Source: Cyclobacteriaceae bacterium
GTDB lineage: Bacteria > Bacteroidota > Bacteroidia > Cytophagales > Cyclobacteriaceae
Direction of reading: 5' to 3'
Assembly: GCA_016787665.1 (NCBI GenBank)
Contig: JAEUUC010000002.1
Location: 1-64,000 of the forward strand
DNA: 64,000 nucleotides
Positions 1-9,715 of this stretch are shown in pieces. Position 1 is the first letter of the stretch, and each line of letters starts with the position of its first letter. The position numbers and the translations under genes are program-made. The notes below the pieces were generated by a model that had not been told where the DNA came from, searched no databases, and saw nothing but the letters and a program-made list of their open reading frames with translations.

Positions 1-66
1 GGACGGCCAGATACTCGTGCCATCTGGGTGGTGAAATCCAACAGCGTGAATCAAAAGGAACAGTAA
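1..66 (+). CDS. C-terminal end of an upstream gene (partial)
   Basis: An open frame runs from the first base of the window to a TAA at 64-66 and encodes 21 residues ending in NSVNQKEQ. The next gene starts only 10 bases later on the same strand, which is normal operon spacing. Nothing in so short a piece identifies the protein. It could also be a chance open frame. Confidence 0.35.
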   Translation, partial: GRPDTRAIWVVKSNSVNQKEQ

Positions 67-76
67 CCGTTGTGCG

Positions 77-1594
77 ATGAGAAACCGGGGCGTCATTCTG
101 TTACTGGTAGTGGCCGCGGCAATGGAACTGCGGGCCCAGGAGAGAGTGCTGGACGTCCCGGTAGATACGCTAAGCCAACTAATGGCAAAAAAACGTCAAC
201 AAGTGGACAGCCTCCAACATAGCCGGATTTCCAGGATTGATTCAGGAAAGGAAAACGTCTCGGGCCGTGTAGATTCACTCACGCAGGCCGTCAATCATTC
301 CATTGATAGCCTTAACCGGATGGCCGCCTCAACGGCCGAGTTGAACCAGCGCATGGATACGCTATTGAGGTCGTTTCAGTCGCGACTGAACGCGCAGCTA
401 CAGAAGGCGCAGGGTGGAGTTACAGACTCCGTTCAGCAAAAAATCACGAGTCTGCAGCAACAGGTAAACAAAAAACTCAGCTTTTTAGATAGCCTTCGGG
501 CTACCGGGCATTTTGGAGATATCTCGCTGCCGGCATTGCAAACCCCGATGAGTGCCTTTCAGGTGAAGGCATCGCCAAATATTGGGCAGGCTGTAAGTGT
601 GGGGCAGCTCGGCAAGATTAACACCCCCGCATTACCGGCTGCAAATGCACCGGGTATTAACACGGGCGCACTGAACCTGCCCGCAAATGAGTTAACACCC
701 AAGGTGCGCCATATGACAGGCGTTGCCAGTGATTATTACCAACAGCTACAAAAACTGGAAGAGGAAGGTTTTGATAGCACGCGGTTCCAGCAATTAGTGG
801 AGAACCGTATGCGTGAGATGTCATCCGTCTCCGGTATTGAAGAGGCCGGCAAACCGTTTGAAGATGCACAGCAGCGGTTGGAGCGGTTAAAATCACTTCC
901 CGGTTCAACAGACAGTTTGAAGAAGATCGGGGAGGTTATGTTGCGCGAGGAGTTGACCGGCCACTTTAAGGATAAGCCGCAGGTCATTGAGGGTGGAATG
1001 GCTGCTCTAGCGAAGTATCAGGAAAAGTTTCCTAGTCTGGCCGATAGTCGCTATGTACCCAAGAGGCGGCCAAATCTCATGAAGGACAAGCCGTTTGGCG
1101 AACGACTTATTCCGGGGCTCTATTTTCAGGTGCGGACTTATCCATCGGCCTGGAAATCGATCGACTTTTCACCAAACGTGGAATACTGGATCACGGATCG
1201 GTTCCGGGCCGGTATCGGGGGCACCTATCAGATTTTGATGAATACGAAGTCGTTCTCATTTGCCACCAATACACGCTCCATTGGATTTCGGACTGTTGTA
1301 AACTACAAGATTACGGAAGGTTTATTTGCTCATGGTCAGCTCGAGTACCTTCGGCTTGGCAACTACGATAACTTTATGAGAAACGGTACGTTGGAGCGCC
1401 CGGAAGTCTGGGGTCATCGCTGGTGGATCGGCCTTTCCAAAACGTACGGTATCAGTAAATCGATGCGAGGCATGATTCAGTTGTTGGTTGATCCGTCCGA
1501 TTGGAGCGACATCATTCAAGGGCGCAACGTTGCGTTGCGATTTGGGTTTGAGTATCAGATCGGGCCTAAAGTAAAGCGGGAAAAGACGAAGTGA
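77..1594 (+). CDS. Exported coiled-coil protein with C-terminal beta-barrel-like domain
   Basis: This 505-residue protein has no function I can recognise. The N-terminus is a signal peptide (hydrophobic VILLLVVAAAMEL, cleavage near AQE). Residues about 35-140 are rich in Ser, Gln, Asp and Leu with heptad-like spacing and look like a coiled coil (DSLQHSRISRIDSG, DSLTQAVNHSIDSL). A second helical stretch lies at about 210-310. The last 150 residues alternate hydrophobic and polar residues with many Tyr, Trp, Phe and Gly, and end in a strand-like LRFGFEYQIG, as expected for a small outer-membrane barrel. I infer an envelope protein with a periplasmic coiled-coil region anchored in the outer membrane. 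It may be co-transcribed with the gene whose tail precedes it. Confidence 0.75.
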   Translation: MRNRGVILLLVVAAAMELRAQERVLDVPVDTLSQLMAKKRQQVDSLQHSRISRIDSGKENVSGRVDSLTQAVNHSIDSLNRMAASTAELNQRMDTLLRSFQSRLNAQLQKAQGGVTDSVQQKITSLQQQVNKKLSFLDSLRATGHFGDISLPALQTPMSAFQVKASPNIGQAVSVGQLGKINTPALPAANAPGINTGALNLPANELTPKVRHMTGVASDYYQQLQKLEEEGFDSTRFQQLVENRMREMSSVSGIEEAGKPFEDAQQRLERLKSLPGSTDSLKKIGEVMLREELTGHFKDKPQVIEGGMAALAKYQEKFPSLADSRYVPKRRPNLMKDKPFGERLIPGLYFQVRTYPSAWKSIDFSPNVEYWITDRFRAGIGGTYQILMNTKSFSFATNTRSIGFRTVVNYKITEGLFAHGQLEYLRLGNYDNFMRNGTLERPEVWGHRWWIGLSKTYGISKSMRGMIQLLVDPSDWSDIIQGRNVALRFGFEYQIGPKVKREKTK

Positions 1595-1874
1595 ACTTAT
1601 CTCGTACTTAGAGTATAACCAAGAACATACGCCTGTGAATTCGAGGCCGCTGATGCTAGACTAATCTACATACATCCCCACAACATCTCGTGTGAAAAAA
1701 ACTGGCATTTGATCTTTCCGCTAAATGTTGTCTTTTTAAGCTCGGTAAGGTTCTATCATCAAATTATATCCGTATTGCTTAAAGTTATCTTCTAGGCAGG
1801 GAAAAGGGAATGTATAGACGCTTATTTTGCATCTGAGACCTAACTTATCATTCAACCGATTAGCTTTTTCTGCC

Positions 1875-2629
1875 ATGCGCTTTCAATTTGCCTCAGATCT
1901 TCATTTGGAATTCCGGGTGAACCAAGAGTGGTTACGAAACAATCCCATGAATCCCGTGGGGGACGTCCTGATTTTAGCTGGTGACATCATGCCGTTAAAC
2001 CAGTTGGATCAGCTTTCATCATTCCTTGACGAATGTTCCGAAAAATGGCGTGAGGTCTATTGGTTGCCCGGTAATCACGAATACTACGGCAGTGACCTAG
2101 CACTGACGGGTACGAATTTGATTCAACCCATTCGTAAAAATCTATTTCTGGTAAATAATGCAACTATCAAGAGTGGCGATACTCAATTTGTTTTTTCAAC
2201 ACTTTGGTCTAAAATCTCGCAGCTCAATGCTCTCAAGTTTCCAGGAGCGTGAATGATTTCTTCAAAATCAAAAACCATGGCTCACTGCTTACCCTAACGG
2301 ACTTCAACTCGCTGCATGAACAAGCCATTGCCTTTCTCGAAGCTGTCCAATTCGATCGGGGGCTCCAGCGAATTGTTGTCACGCACCACGTGCCGACATT
2401 GATAAACTATCCCGCCCAATACCTCACCAGCCCTATCAACCAGGCATTTGCTACCGAACTCGGGCCACTGATTGAAGCCATTGGCGCAGATTACTGGATT
2501 TTTGGCCATCATCATCAGAACCTGCCGGAATTCCGGATTGGCAAAACAACACTTCTGACTAACCAGCTTGGCTATGTTCATCTTAGCGAACATAGATCGT
2601 TCATGCCCGATAGATCAATTGAGTTATAG
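1875..2629 (+). pseudogene. Calcineurin-like metallophosphoesterase, split by a frameshift
   Basis: Two overlapping frames together hold the full set of metallophosphoesterase motifs. The first (start ATG 1875, stop 2252) has the D-x-H motif in SDLHLEF, the GD motif in LAGDI and GNHEYY. The second (from about 2231 to 2629) has THH and GHHH. Family members carry all of these in one chain of about 250 residues, the combined length here. Continuity is restored by re-reading one base around 2226-2240, so a single-base deletion or a sequencing error is the simplest cause. The second part could start at GTG 2249, overlapping the first stop by four bases, but neither half alone has a complete metal site. 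The first ORF can be extended to 1827, but the conserved fold begins at 1875. The gene lies against the integrase. Confidence 0.7.
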
Positions 2630-2646
2630 AGAATGAAGTTGAACGC

Positions 2647-3843
2647 TTAGAATCTGCGCATTCGTTTGAAGTACTCGATATCTATAGCCTTCTGCGAATA
2701 CATCATAGTAGTGCGCAAGTCGGCATGACGAAGTGTCTTTTGGATGAATTCCAGGGGCACGCCCTTTTCATACATCAATTGGCCTGCGGTATGTCTGAGG
2801 CTATGTGGTGTGAATTTCCCCTGCACCCGTAGTTTTCTAAAGGCTTTGGCTATCATGCCCTCGAGCGCGGGGCGATCAAGTTCAGGAAATAACTTACCCT
2901 TTTTGATCTTGGATTTACGCAGGTAGCACGTTAGTTCCCGTTTCGTTACGGAGGCCAGTTTGATGGTATCCTTCGCTTTTTCGCTTCGTCCCTTACCCCA
3001 AATCTGAAGTTTACCCTGCTTGAGCCTTACATCGCCTACGGTGGCTCGCAGCACTTCAACCGATCGAAGGCCGTTCCAGGCCATGAGTGCCAAAATAGCC
3101 CTGTCATGGTTTGATTTGTTTGTCTTCAGAAGCCTATCGCGTTGTTTCTTGCTCAGGCTATCCTTGTGGTAGGTTCCACTTATGGAACGGGGTAGGGTCA
3201 CTTTTATAGCTGATATCTCGCGCAATGACTGGACACTGACCTTCCTAAGTGCGTTTCTGATGTAACGCTGTTCCTTAGACAACTCACTCGGGTCGGTAGC
3301 CTGGTACAGCAACGCCCAATCGCAAAAGGATTTTAAAACGGTTTTGTAAAGCCTTTTGGTGTAATCAGAAAGGATAGGAGAGAAAATGTATTTCGAGGCA
3401 GTTTTCTTGTTCATTCGGGTAATGTCATTTTTGATAGACTCGAAGTACCCATTGAGCACGGTCGCATAGATACTATTGCTGCCTTTTGAGCGAAGTCGAT
3501 CTTGAACAGATGCCAGGTATACCTTCACAAACGGGTTGGATAGCGGAAGTCGTGGATCGAGTAGATCATTGACGATGATATCGATCCCGCGTCTCTCAAG
3601 GAATAGCCGGAACCGCCTCAAAATCGATTTGAGCGAATAGGAACGGGTGCTGGCGTAGTCCTCCAGTTGTGCGATAACCGTTCCGCCAGGCCGGTAAGTC
3701 CGTAAGAAACACCGGGCATTTACCAAATATGTACCTGTCACCCCAAACCGCCTGTTCAGCCAATACTCATAATCTACTAGCACTTGACTCGCCCGGGGGA
3801 CCATTCGGGAGGGTTTGCCATCACGTTTTTGTAATTCAGTCAT
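2647..3843 (-). CDS. Tyrosine recombinase / phage-type integrase
   Basis: This 398-residue site-specific recombinase has the full catalytic set: Arg260 (WNGLRSVEVLR), Lys284 (GKGR), His347 and Arg350 (HSLRH), His373 (LRHADLR) and the nucleophile Tyr382 (TTMMYSQ). Residues 1-190 form the arm and core-binding region, longer than in XerC/XerD (about 300 residues) and typical of integrases of Bacteroidota genomic islands. It is divergent from the restriction operon. I infer that it moved the 2.6-18 kb island or part of it, but I found no tRNA gene and no direct-repeat attachment sites. A role in shuffling hsdS is possible for this enzyme class, but only one hsdS gene is present. Confidence 0.9.
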   Translation of the reverse strand: MTELQKRDGKPSRMVPRASQVLVDYEYWLNRRFGVTGTYLVNARCFLRTYRPGGTVIAQLEDYASTRSYSLKSILRRFRLFLERRGIDIIVNDLLDPRLPLSNPFVKVYLASVQDRLRSKGSNSIYATVLNGYFESIKNDITRMNKKTASKYIFSPILSDYTKRLYKTVLKSFCDWALLYQATDPSELSKEQRYIRNALRKVSVQSLREISAIKVTLPRSISGTYHKDSLSKKQRDRLLKTNKSNHDRAILALMAWNGLRSVEVLRATVGDVRLKQGKLQIWGKGRSEKAKDTIKLASVTKRELTCYLRKSKIKKGKLFPELDRPALEGMIAKAFRKLRVQGKFTPHSLRHTAGQLMYEKGVPLEFIQKTLRHADLRTTMMYSQKAIDIEYFKRMRRF

Positions 3844-4117
3844 AAAAAACTACATGTTGAAAGGATCAGGTTTTGGAATTGCTTATTTACTAGATGTTAT
3901 AAATGTACATTTATTTGTAAGTAAATATATAAGAAATTTTTCACCGTTTTTTTCTCGACATACTCTACCAATAAATGATACCCCATTCGCGGCATCTTTC
4001 GCAGTTGTTGAAACCCTCAAGCAAGGACCCTTCGGGCCGGTCAGTCCATGGCTTCCACAAACAGCCTGGATTTGCGGTTTTTTAGCTTTTATGCCTTATT
4101 TTTGGTATTGACCTTCC
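3844..4117. promoter_or_regulatory. Divergent AT-rich promoter region, integrase / hsdR
   Basis: This 274-base gap separates the divergent integrase and hsdR genes. Bases 3885-3950 are very AT-rich (ATTTATTTGTAAGTAAATAT) and are the likely promoter zone. I cannot assign exact -33/-7 boxes. A 98-codon open frame covers much of the gap, but it overlaps the integrase start and has no protein-like features, so I do not call it a gene. Confidence 0.4.
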
Positions 4118-6805
4118 ATGAGCAACTCCAATCTATTTGAGTCTGAGAAGATCACCCGCAAAAGGCGCATCGATCCGCGTTTGCAGCAACTGGGGTGGAC
4201 GATAATGCCGTATGTCCTCGGTTTAGATACGTCTGCGCTCACGCACCATGCCGTTGAAGAATACCCCACCAGCAACGGGCCAGCCGACTATGCGTTGTTT
4301 GTTGAAGGCCGCTTGCTTGGCATCCTGGAAGCCAAAAAGGTTACCGTTAGCACGATGAACACCTTGGAGCAAGCAAAACGTTACGCCAAAGGATTGGTAC
4401 ACTCCATCGGCACCTGGAACGGCTACATGGTGCCGTTTCTGTACTCCAGCAACGGTGAGCAGGTGTGGTTTCTCGATGTGCGCGATGGGGCAAACCTATC
4501 CAGGCTTCTGGCAGATTTCCATTCACCACATGCGCTAAAAGAACTCTTCAACCGGAATTTCGATATCGCGCTAAAACGCCTGCAGCAAACGCCCAACGAT
4601 GGCGAGTTTATGCGTCCGTACCAGAAGCACGCGGTGCAAGCCATTGAAGATGCCATTGCCGCCCGTAAACGCAAAATGCTCGTGGCCATGGCCACCGGCA
4701 CGGGCAAAACGTTCATGGCTGTCAATTCGGTTTACCGGCTGCTGAAAGCCGGAGTAGCCAAGCGTATTCTTTTTCTTGTGGATCGCAAATCATTGGCGGC
4801 TCAAACTGCAGTCTCGTTTTCGGCTTATGCAACACCCGCAGGCAATAAGTTCAACCAAGAGTACGAGTTGTTCAGTCAACGCTTTCGAAGGGAAGATTTT
4901 GAGGAAGGTGATAAGTTTGATATCAACGTTTTACCCAACGAATACCTAACGCGCCCCGATGCAACCAAAACCTTCGTCTATGTAGCCACCATCCAGCGCA
5001 TGGCAATCAATCTGCTAGGTAAAGCGGCTGTCTTTACGGACGACAACAACGACTCTGATCAGGAGGATGGAGACAAGTTGGACATTCCCATCCATGCGTT
5101 TGACATCATCATTGCAGACGAATGTCACCGGGGTTATACCTCACAGGATGCCAGCGTATGGCGAACGGTGTTGGAGTATTTTGATGCCATTAAGATCGGC
5201 CTTACAGCCACACCTGCCGCCCACACTGTTGGCTACTTTGGCGAACCTGTTTCCCGCTACCCGATTGAAGAGGCTATTCTCGATGGCTACCTGGTAGACT
5301 ACAATGCGGTGAAAATCAATTCGGGCGTGCGGATGACGGGCGTCTTCCTGAAAGAAGGCGAACAGGTGGAAAAAGTTAATCCCCAAACGGGGCAGCTCAG
5401 CATTGAAAACCTGGATGACGAACGTGCCTACGATTCTACAAAAGTGGAACGAGAAATAACCGTGCCGGACAGCAACCGAAAGATTATTCAGGAGATCGCC
5501 CGCTACGCACTGGATTTTGAACGTGAACGGGGCCGCTTCCCCAAAACGCTCATCTTCGCTGTAAACGATGTAAGCCATACCTCGCACGCTGAACAGTTGG
5601 TTACGCTTTGTAAAGAAGTATTCAACCGGGGCGATGATTTCGTGGCCAAAATCACCGGCAATCCCAACGTGGACCGCCCACTGCAAAAAATCAAAATGTT
5701 CCGCAACCGCCCGGAACCGAAGGTGGTGGTTACTGTAGATATGCTTAGCACCGGGGTAGACATACCCGCTCTGGAATTCATTGTCTTTCTCCGCCCGGTA
5801 AAATCCCGCATTCTGTGGGAACAAATGCTCGGCCGCGGCACTCGCAGGTGCAATGAAATCAATAAAGACTCCTTTACTGTGTTCGATTGCTTTGACGGTA
5901 CGCTGATCGAGTATTTTAAAGACGTTTCCAATTTCAAATTTGAGGCACCCGGCACACCTACGGTTCCGATTGAAGAAATCATCCGAAGAATCTACAACAA
6001 CGAGGACCGTGACTATAACGTGGGCGTGTTGGTGAAGCGCCTGCGCAGAATTGAGAAGACGATGAGCGCTGAAGCGCGCCAGGATTTTGCAGCCTTTATA
6101 CCGGATGGCGACATCGGGGCATTCGCCAATGCGCTGCCGGGCCTGATCCGTAACGACTTTGGTGCCACCATGAAGCTGCTCAACAACAAAGAATTTCAGC
6201 GGAAACTAGTGGCCTACAAACGCCCGCCCCAAACGTTCTACATCGCGCGCGAGCAGGAAGACACGGTCTATTCCGAGCCCGTATTCAGTGTGGGCGAAAA
6301 ATACCTCAAGCCGGCCGATTACCTTACCGCTTTCGCGGATTTTGTTAAAACCCACAAGGCGGAAATTGAAGCGATGAAGGTTGTACTCGAACGCCCGCAC
6401 GGCTGGAATACCCAGGTGCTGCGCGACTTACGGAAGCTACTCCTGCAAAACCATTTCCAGGAGGCCGACTTGCGGAAAGCGCATAATCTGGTCTATCACA
6501 AAAGCCTGGTCGATATCATCAGCATGATTAAACATGCCGACAAGAAAGAACCGCTGTTGAGCGTGAATGAACGAATCGACAAAGCGATTGACCGCGTGTT
6601 TGGCAATCAGATTCTCGACAGCGCCCAGCAGGAATGGCTGGCCTACATCCGGGAGCACCTGGTTACCAACCTCACGTTGGAAGAAGAAGACTTCAATGAT
6701 ATGCCCGTGTTTGAGAATCATGGGGGGCTGGGCCGGTTCAAGAAGCTTTTTAAGGATAACTACAAAGTTTTGATAAACGAGATTAATGCTGCCATTGCAG
6801 CGTAA
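4118..6805 (+). CDS. hsdR: Type I restriction enzyme R subunit (HsdR)
   Basis: This is the translocase and nuclease subunit of a type I restriction system, which cuts unmethylated DNA far from the recognition site. Residues about 15-150 form the PD-(D/E)xK nuclease, with Asp57 (GPADYALF) and Glu71-x-Lys73 (LEAKK). The SF2 helicase follows, with Walker A ATGTGKT (192-198), DECH box (334-337) and later motifs, including the QMLGRGTRR motif VI region. The C-terminal 300 residues match the EcoEI-type R C-terminal region that docks to the methylase. The length of 895 residues is normal for the EcoEI/type IB-like group. hsdM starts 5 bases downstream. No inactivating change is visible. Confidence 0.95.
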   Translation: MSNSNLFESEKITRKRRIDPRLQQLGWTIMPYVLGLDTSALTHHAVEEYPTSNGPADYALFVEGRLLGILEAKKVTVSTMNTLEQAKRYAKGLVHSIGTWNGYMVPFLYSSNGEQVWFLDVRDGANLSRLLADFHSPHALKELFNRNFDIALKRLQQTPNDGEFMRPYQKHAVQAIEDAIAARKRKMLVAMATGTGKTFMAVNSVYRLLKAGVAKRILFLVDRKSLAAQTAVSFSAYATPAGNKFNQEYELFSQRFRREDFEEGDKFDINVLPNEYLTRPDATKTFVYVATIQRMAINLLGKAAVFTDDNNDSDQEDGDKLDIPIHAFDIIIADECHRGYTSQDASVWRTVLEYFDAIKIGLTATPAAHTVGYFGEPVSRYPIEEAILDGYLVDYNAVKINSGVRMTGVFLKEGEQVEKVNPQTGQLSIENLDDERAYDSTKVEREITVPDSNRKIIQEIARYALDFERERGRFPKTLIFAVNDVSHTSHAEQLVTLCKEVFNRGDDFVAKITGNPNVDRPLQKIKMFRNRPEPKVVVTVDMLSTGVDIPALEFIVFLRPVKSRILWEQMLGRGTRRCNEINKDSFTVFDCFDGTLIEYFKDVSNFKFEAPGTPTVPIEEIIRRIYNNEDRDYNVGVLVKRLRRIEKTMSAEARQDFAAFIPDGDIGAFANALPGLIRNDFGATMKLLNNKEFQRKLVAYKRPPQTFYIAREQEDTVYSEPVFSVGEKYLKPADYLTAFADFVKTHKAEIEAMKVVLERPHGWNTQVLRDLRKLLLQNHFQEADLRKAHNLVYHKSLVDIISMIKHADKKEPLLSVNERIDKAIDRVFGNQILDSAQQEWLAYIREHLVTNLTLEEEDFNDMPVFENHGGLGRFKKLFKDNYKVLINEINAAIAA

Positions 6806-6810
6806 AAGAG

Positions 6811-8217
6811 ATGAGCGACATTGTAAACAAACTCTGGGGCTTCTGCCACACCCTGCGCCACGATGGGGTAGACTATGGCGATTACATCGAACAATTGACC
6901 TACCTGCTGTTTCTCAAAATGGGGGAGGAACGCGGCATTGACATCCCCAAGAAATATAACTGGAACAGCCTGAAAGAACTAAGCGGCACCGACCTCACCG
7001 ACCACTACCAGGAAGTGCTGCGCAAGCTGCGCGAGGAAAAAGGCATACTCGGTAAAATCTTTACCCAAGCCATGCCGCGCATCAACAACCCGGTAAACCT
7101 CAAGCGCCTCATCAACATGATTGACGAGGAAGACTGGAGCAGCATGGATGTAGATGTAAAGGGCGAAGCCTTTGAAGGCCTGCTGGAGAAAAGCGCCAGC
7201 GAAGGCAAGAAAGGAGCGGGGCAATACTTTACACCGCGGCCACTCATACAAAGCATGGTGCGTGTAATGAAACCCGACCCGCGCACCAAAGCAGACTTTA
7301 CCATTGCCGACCCCTCGTGTGGCACGGGCGGATTTTTGATTGCAGCCTACGAGTGGCTGATGAAAGAAACCAAAGGCGCACTCGACCGCGACTCAATTAA
7401 GCGCATTAAAAACAAAACGTATTATGGCCAGGAGTTGGTGCCACGCCCTGCGCGCCTTGCCATGATGAACTTGTTTTTGCATGGAGTTACCAGCGAGATT
7501 AAAGTTGGCGACACCATTTACGAACCGTTTGATGGCAAGAAGTTCGATTGCATTCTCACCAACCCACCGTTTGGCACCAAAGGCGCCAACCAGGCACCCG
7601 AGCGCGAGGACTTTACCATTGGCACCAGCAACAAACAGCTCAACTTTGTTCAGCACTATTTAAGTGCGCTCAAACCCGGAGGCCGGGCCGCAGTGGTGCT
7701 GCCCGACAACGTGCTGTTTGAAGACAAAGCCGGTGAGGTGTTTAAGATACTGATGCAGGATTGTAACCTGCATACCATTTTGCGGTTGCCGCGTGGCACG
7801 TTTACGCCCTATGCACAAGGCGTAAAAGCCAATGTGATCTTCTTGCAGAAAGGATTGCCTACCGAAAACGTATGGATATTTGATGCGCGTAGCAATGTAG
7901 AAGGTATCACTAAAAAAGACCGGCCCCTTACTGCGAAACACTTTGAAGAATTTGAAAAGTGTTATGGGTCTGACCCCAACGGCCAAAGCAAGCGCAAAGA
8001 CCTGGGCGAAGCAGGCCGCTTTAGAAAGTTTCACATCAAAGAAGTAGAAAAGCGCGATTACAAGCTCGACATTACGTGGCTGAAAGACGATAGCCTGGAA
8101 GATGCCGACTCACTGCCCGAACCGCAAGAGCTGGCCACCGAAGCCATTACCGAGTTGGAAGCGGTGGTAGATGATTTAAGAGAAGTGTTGGAATTACTGG
8201 AGAAGAATGGAGAATAA
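6811..8217 (+). CDS. hsdM: Type I DNA methyltransferase subunit (HsdM)
   Basis: This N6-adenine methyltransferase (468 residues) works with HsdS to protect host sites. The N-terminal HsdM helical domain covers about residues 1-130. The S-adenosylmethionine-binding motif is DPSCGTGGFL (from residue 167) and the catalytic motif IV is NPPF (251-254). Motif X-like GQYFTPRPL precedes the first. The gene follows hsdR by 5 bases and its last 11 bases overlap the start of hsdS, so the three subunits are translationally coupled. Length and motif order are those of an intact enzyme. Confidence 0.96.
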   Translation: MSDIVNKLWGFCHTLRHDGVDYGDYIEQLTYLLFLKMGEERGIDIPKKYNWNSLKELSGTDLTDHYQEVLRKLREEKGILGKIFTQAMPRINNPVNLKRLINMIDEEDWSSMDVDVKGEAFEGLLEKSASEGKKGAGQYFTPRPLIQSMVRVMKPDPRTKADFTIADPSCGTGGFLIAAYEWLMKETKGALDRDSIKRIKNKTYYGQELVPRPARLAMMNLFLHGVTSEIKVGDTIYEPFDGKKFDCILTNPPFGTKGANQAPEREDFTIGTSNKQLNFVQHYLSALKPGGRAAVVLPDNVLFEDKAGEVFKILMQDCNLHTILRLPRGTFTPYAQGVKANVIFLQKGLPTENVWIFDARSNVEGITKKDRPLTAKHFEEFEKCYGSDPNGQSKRKDLGEAGRFRKFHIKEVEKRDYKLDITWLKDDSLEDADSLPEPQELATEAITELEAVVDDLREVLELLEKNGE

Positions 8218-9640
8218 TTTACCAAAAGGCTGGATAAGTATTTCCCCGCTTGCAATTGCAGAGAAAATTAGAGGCGTTTCCTATGGAAAAGAAGACGTAT
8301 TTAATGAAAACGGTAATGGACGGATTCCTGTATTACGTGCGAATGGTATCGAAGACAATAAGATCAAATACGATGATATAGTTTACGTTAGCTCTGATAA
8401 TGTGAATAGCAATCAGATTTTGAAGACTGGCGATGTTTTGATTGCGATGTCAAGTGGAAGCAAAAATCTGGTAGGGAAAACAGCCCAATTCTTTGGTGAT
8501 AATAAAGTTTCATTTGGCGCGTTCTGTGGCGTTTTAAGACCAAATCAAAACATAAATCCCAAATACTTTGGCTATTACTTTCAAAGTAAAGACTACAGAA
8601 ACACAATTTCAGAAGTAGCAGCAGGCACCAATATCAACAATTTAAAAAATGAACACTTTGAATCATTAAGGATTCCAATTCCCCCTCTTCCCGAACAACA
8701 ACGCATTGTAGCGAAGTTAGATGAGTTGATGGAAAAAATAGAACGCAGCCGTGCGCGACTGGAGCGCATCCCACAAATACTCAAACGCTTCCGCCAAAGT
8801 GTGCTCTCGGCAGCGGTTAGTGGTAAACTCACTGAGAAGTGGAGAGAAAGGAACGGAAGCTTAAAAGTCATTGATAATGTGGTGAATTTTTCAATCAAGA
8901 ATAGTGACCCGATTTTTAATGAAAATAGCTGGTTAGTCTCCAGAGTATCGTCTGTGTATGATTCATTTGGTGGTGGAACGCCAAGTCGTTCTGAAAAGAG
9001 ATACTGGAATGGTGGTATTTCATGGGTTTCTTCTGGAGATGTAAAAACTGACTATATAACAAGTGGTTCAGAATCAATCACAAGAGCAGGATTGGAAAAC
9101 TCATCAGCAAAGCTTTGTCCTGTTGATTCAGTCATTGTAGTGGTTCGTAGTGGAATCTTACAACACACACTTCCGGTTGCAATTGTAAAAAGCGAAGTGG
9201 CTATAAATCAGGACATAAAATGCTTTAACTCGATTAGTAAAGATCTAAATAATTGGTTGTTCTTAGTTTTAAAAGGTAAAGCAAAGGAAATTCTATCTCA
9301 AAATAGAGAAGGAACTACCGTCCAAAGTGTAAAAATGGAAACTCTTAAAGACTTAGAGATTGAAATTCCGTCAACGGAAGAGCAGACAGAGATATTTAAA
9401 AAGGTTGAAGAGTTGTTATTGTTTGCAGACAAAATCGAATCTCGTTACAACAAAGCCAAAGCACAGTTAGATAAACTACCGCAAAGTCTACTGGCCAAAG
9501 CCTTTCGCGGTGAGTTGGTGCCGCAAGATGAAAATGATGAACCGGCCAGTGTGTTGTTGGGGAGGATAAAGGGAGAAGAAGCGGGAACAGGAGTTCTGAG
9601 AGGAAATAGCACAAAAAGAAGCGTGAGGGCACTTTTTTAA
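8207..9640 (+). CDS. hsdS: Type I specificity subunit (HsdS)
   Basis: This 477-residue subunit selects the bipartite DNA target. It has two variable target-recognition domains (about 1-160 and 225-385), each followed by a conserved helical spacer. The central spacer begins IPPLPEQQRIVAKLDEL and runs through SGKLTEKWRE. The C-terminal one begins PSTEEQTEIFKKVEEL and ends with AFRGELVPQ. This two-fold architecture is that of a complete HsdS. The recognition domains are markedly more AT-rich than the flanking hsdM and hsdR, which fits recombination-driven replacement of specificity domains. The target sequence cannot be deduced by eye. Confidence 0.94.
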   Translation: MENNLPKGWISISPLAIAEKIRGVSYGKEDVFNENGNGRIPVLRANGIEDNKIKYDDIVYVSSDNVNSNQILKTGDVLIAMSSGSKNLVGKTAQFFGDNKVSFGAFCGVLRPNQNINPKYFGYYFQSKDYRNTISEVAAGTNINNLKNEHFESLRIPIPPLPEQQRIVAKLDELMEKIERSRARLERIPQILKRFRQSVLSAAVSGKLTEKWRERNGSLKVIDNVVNFSIKNSDPIFNENSWLVSRVSSVYDSFGGGTPSRSEKRYWNGGISWVSSGDVKTDYITSGSESITRAGLENSSAKLCPVDSVIVVVRSGILQHTLPVAIVKSEVAINQDIKCFNSISKDLNNWLFLVLKGKAKEILSQNREGTTVQSVKMETLKDLEIEIPSTEEQTEIFKKVEELLLFADKIESRYNKAKAQLDKLPQSLLAKAFRGELVPQDENDEPASVLLGRIKGEEAGTGVLRGNSTKRSVRALF

Positions 9641-9715
9641 TATGATGAAAGTCCCTTTGACAAGCGAACAAAAGTATGGTCTATCAATTAAATTCACGGC
9701 AATTAATTCAATGTT

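Noticed and set aside
3815..4111. A 98-codon open frame between the integrase and hsdR.
   Set aside because: It overlaps the integrase start on the other strand, has no protein-like features and covers the AT-rich promoter region. It is probably chance.
5141..5824. A 227-codon minus-strand open frame inside hsdR, and many similar long antisense frames in dnaE2, imuB and the GH genes.
   Set aside because: These are shadows of strongly supported genes with family motifs on the other strand.
8207..9640. An hsdS shufflon controlled by the nearby tyrosine recombinase.
   Set aside because: Only one hsdS gene is present, with no partial silent copies and no inverted repeats seen around it. The integrase is also separated from hsdS by hsdR and hsdM.
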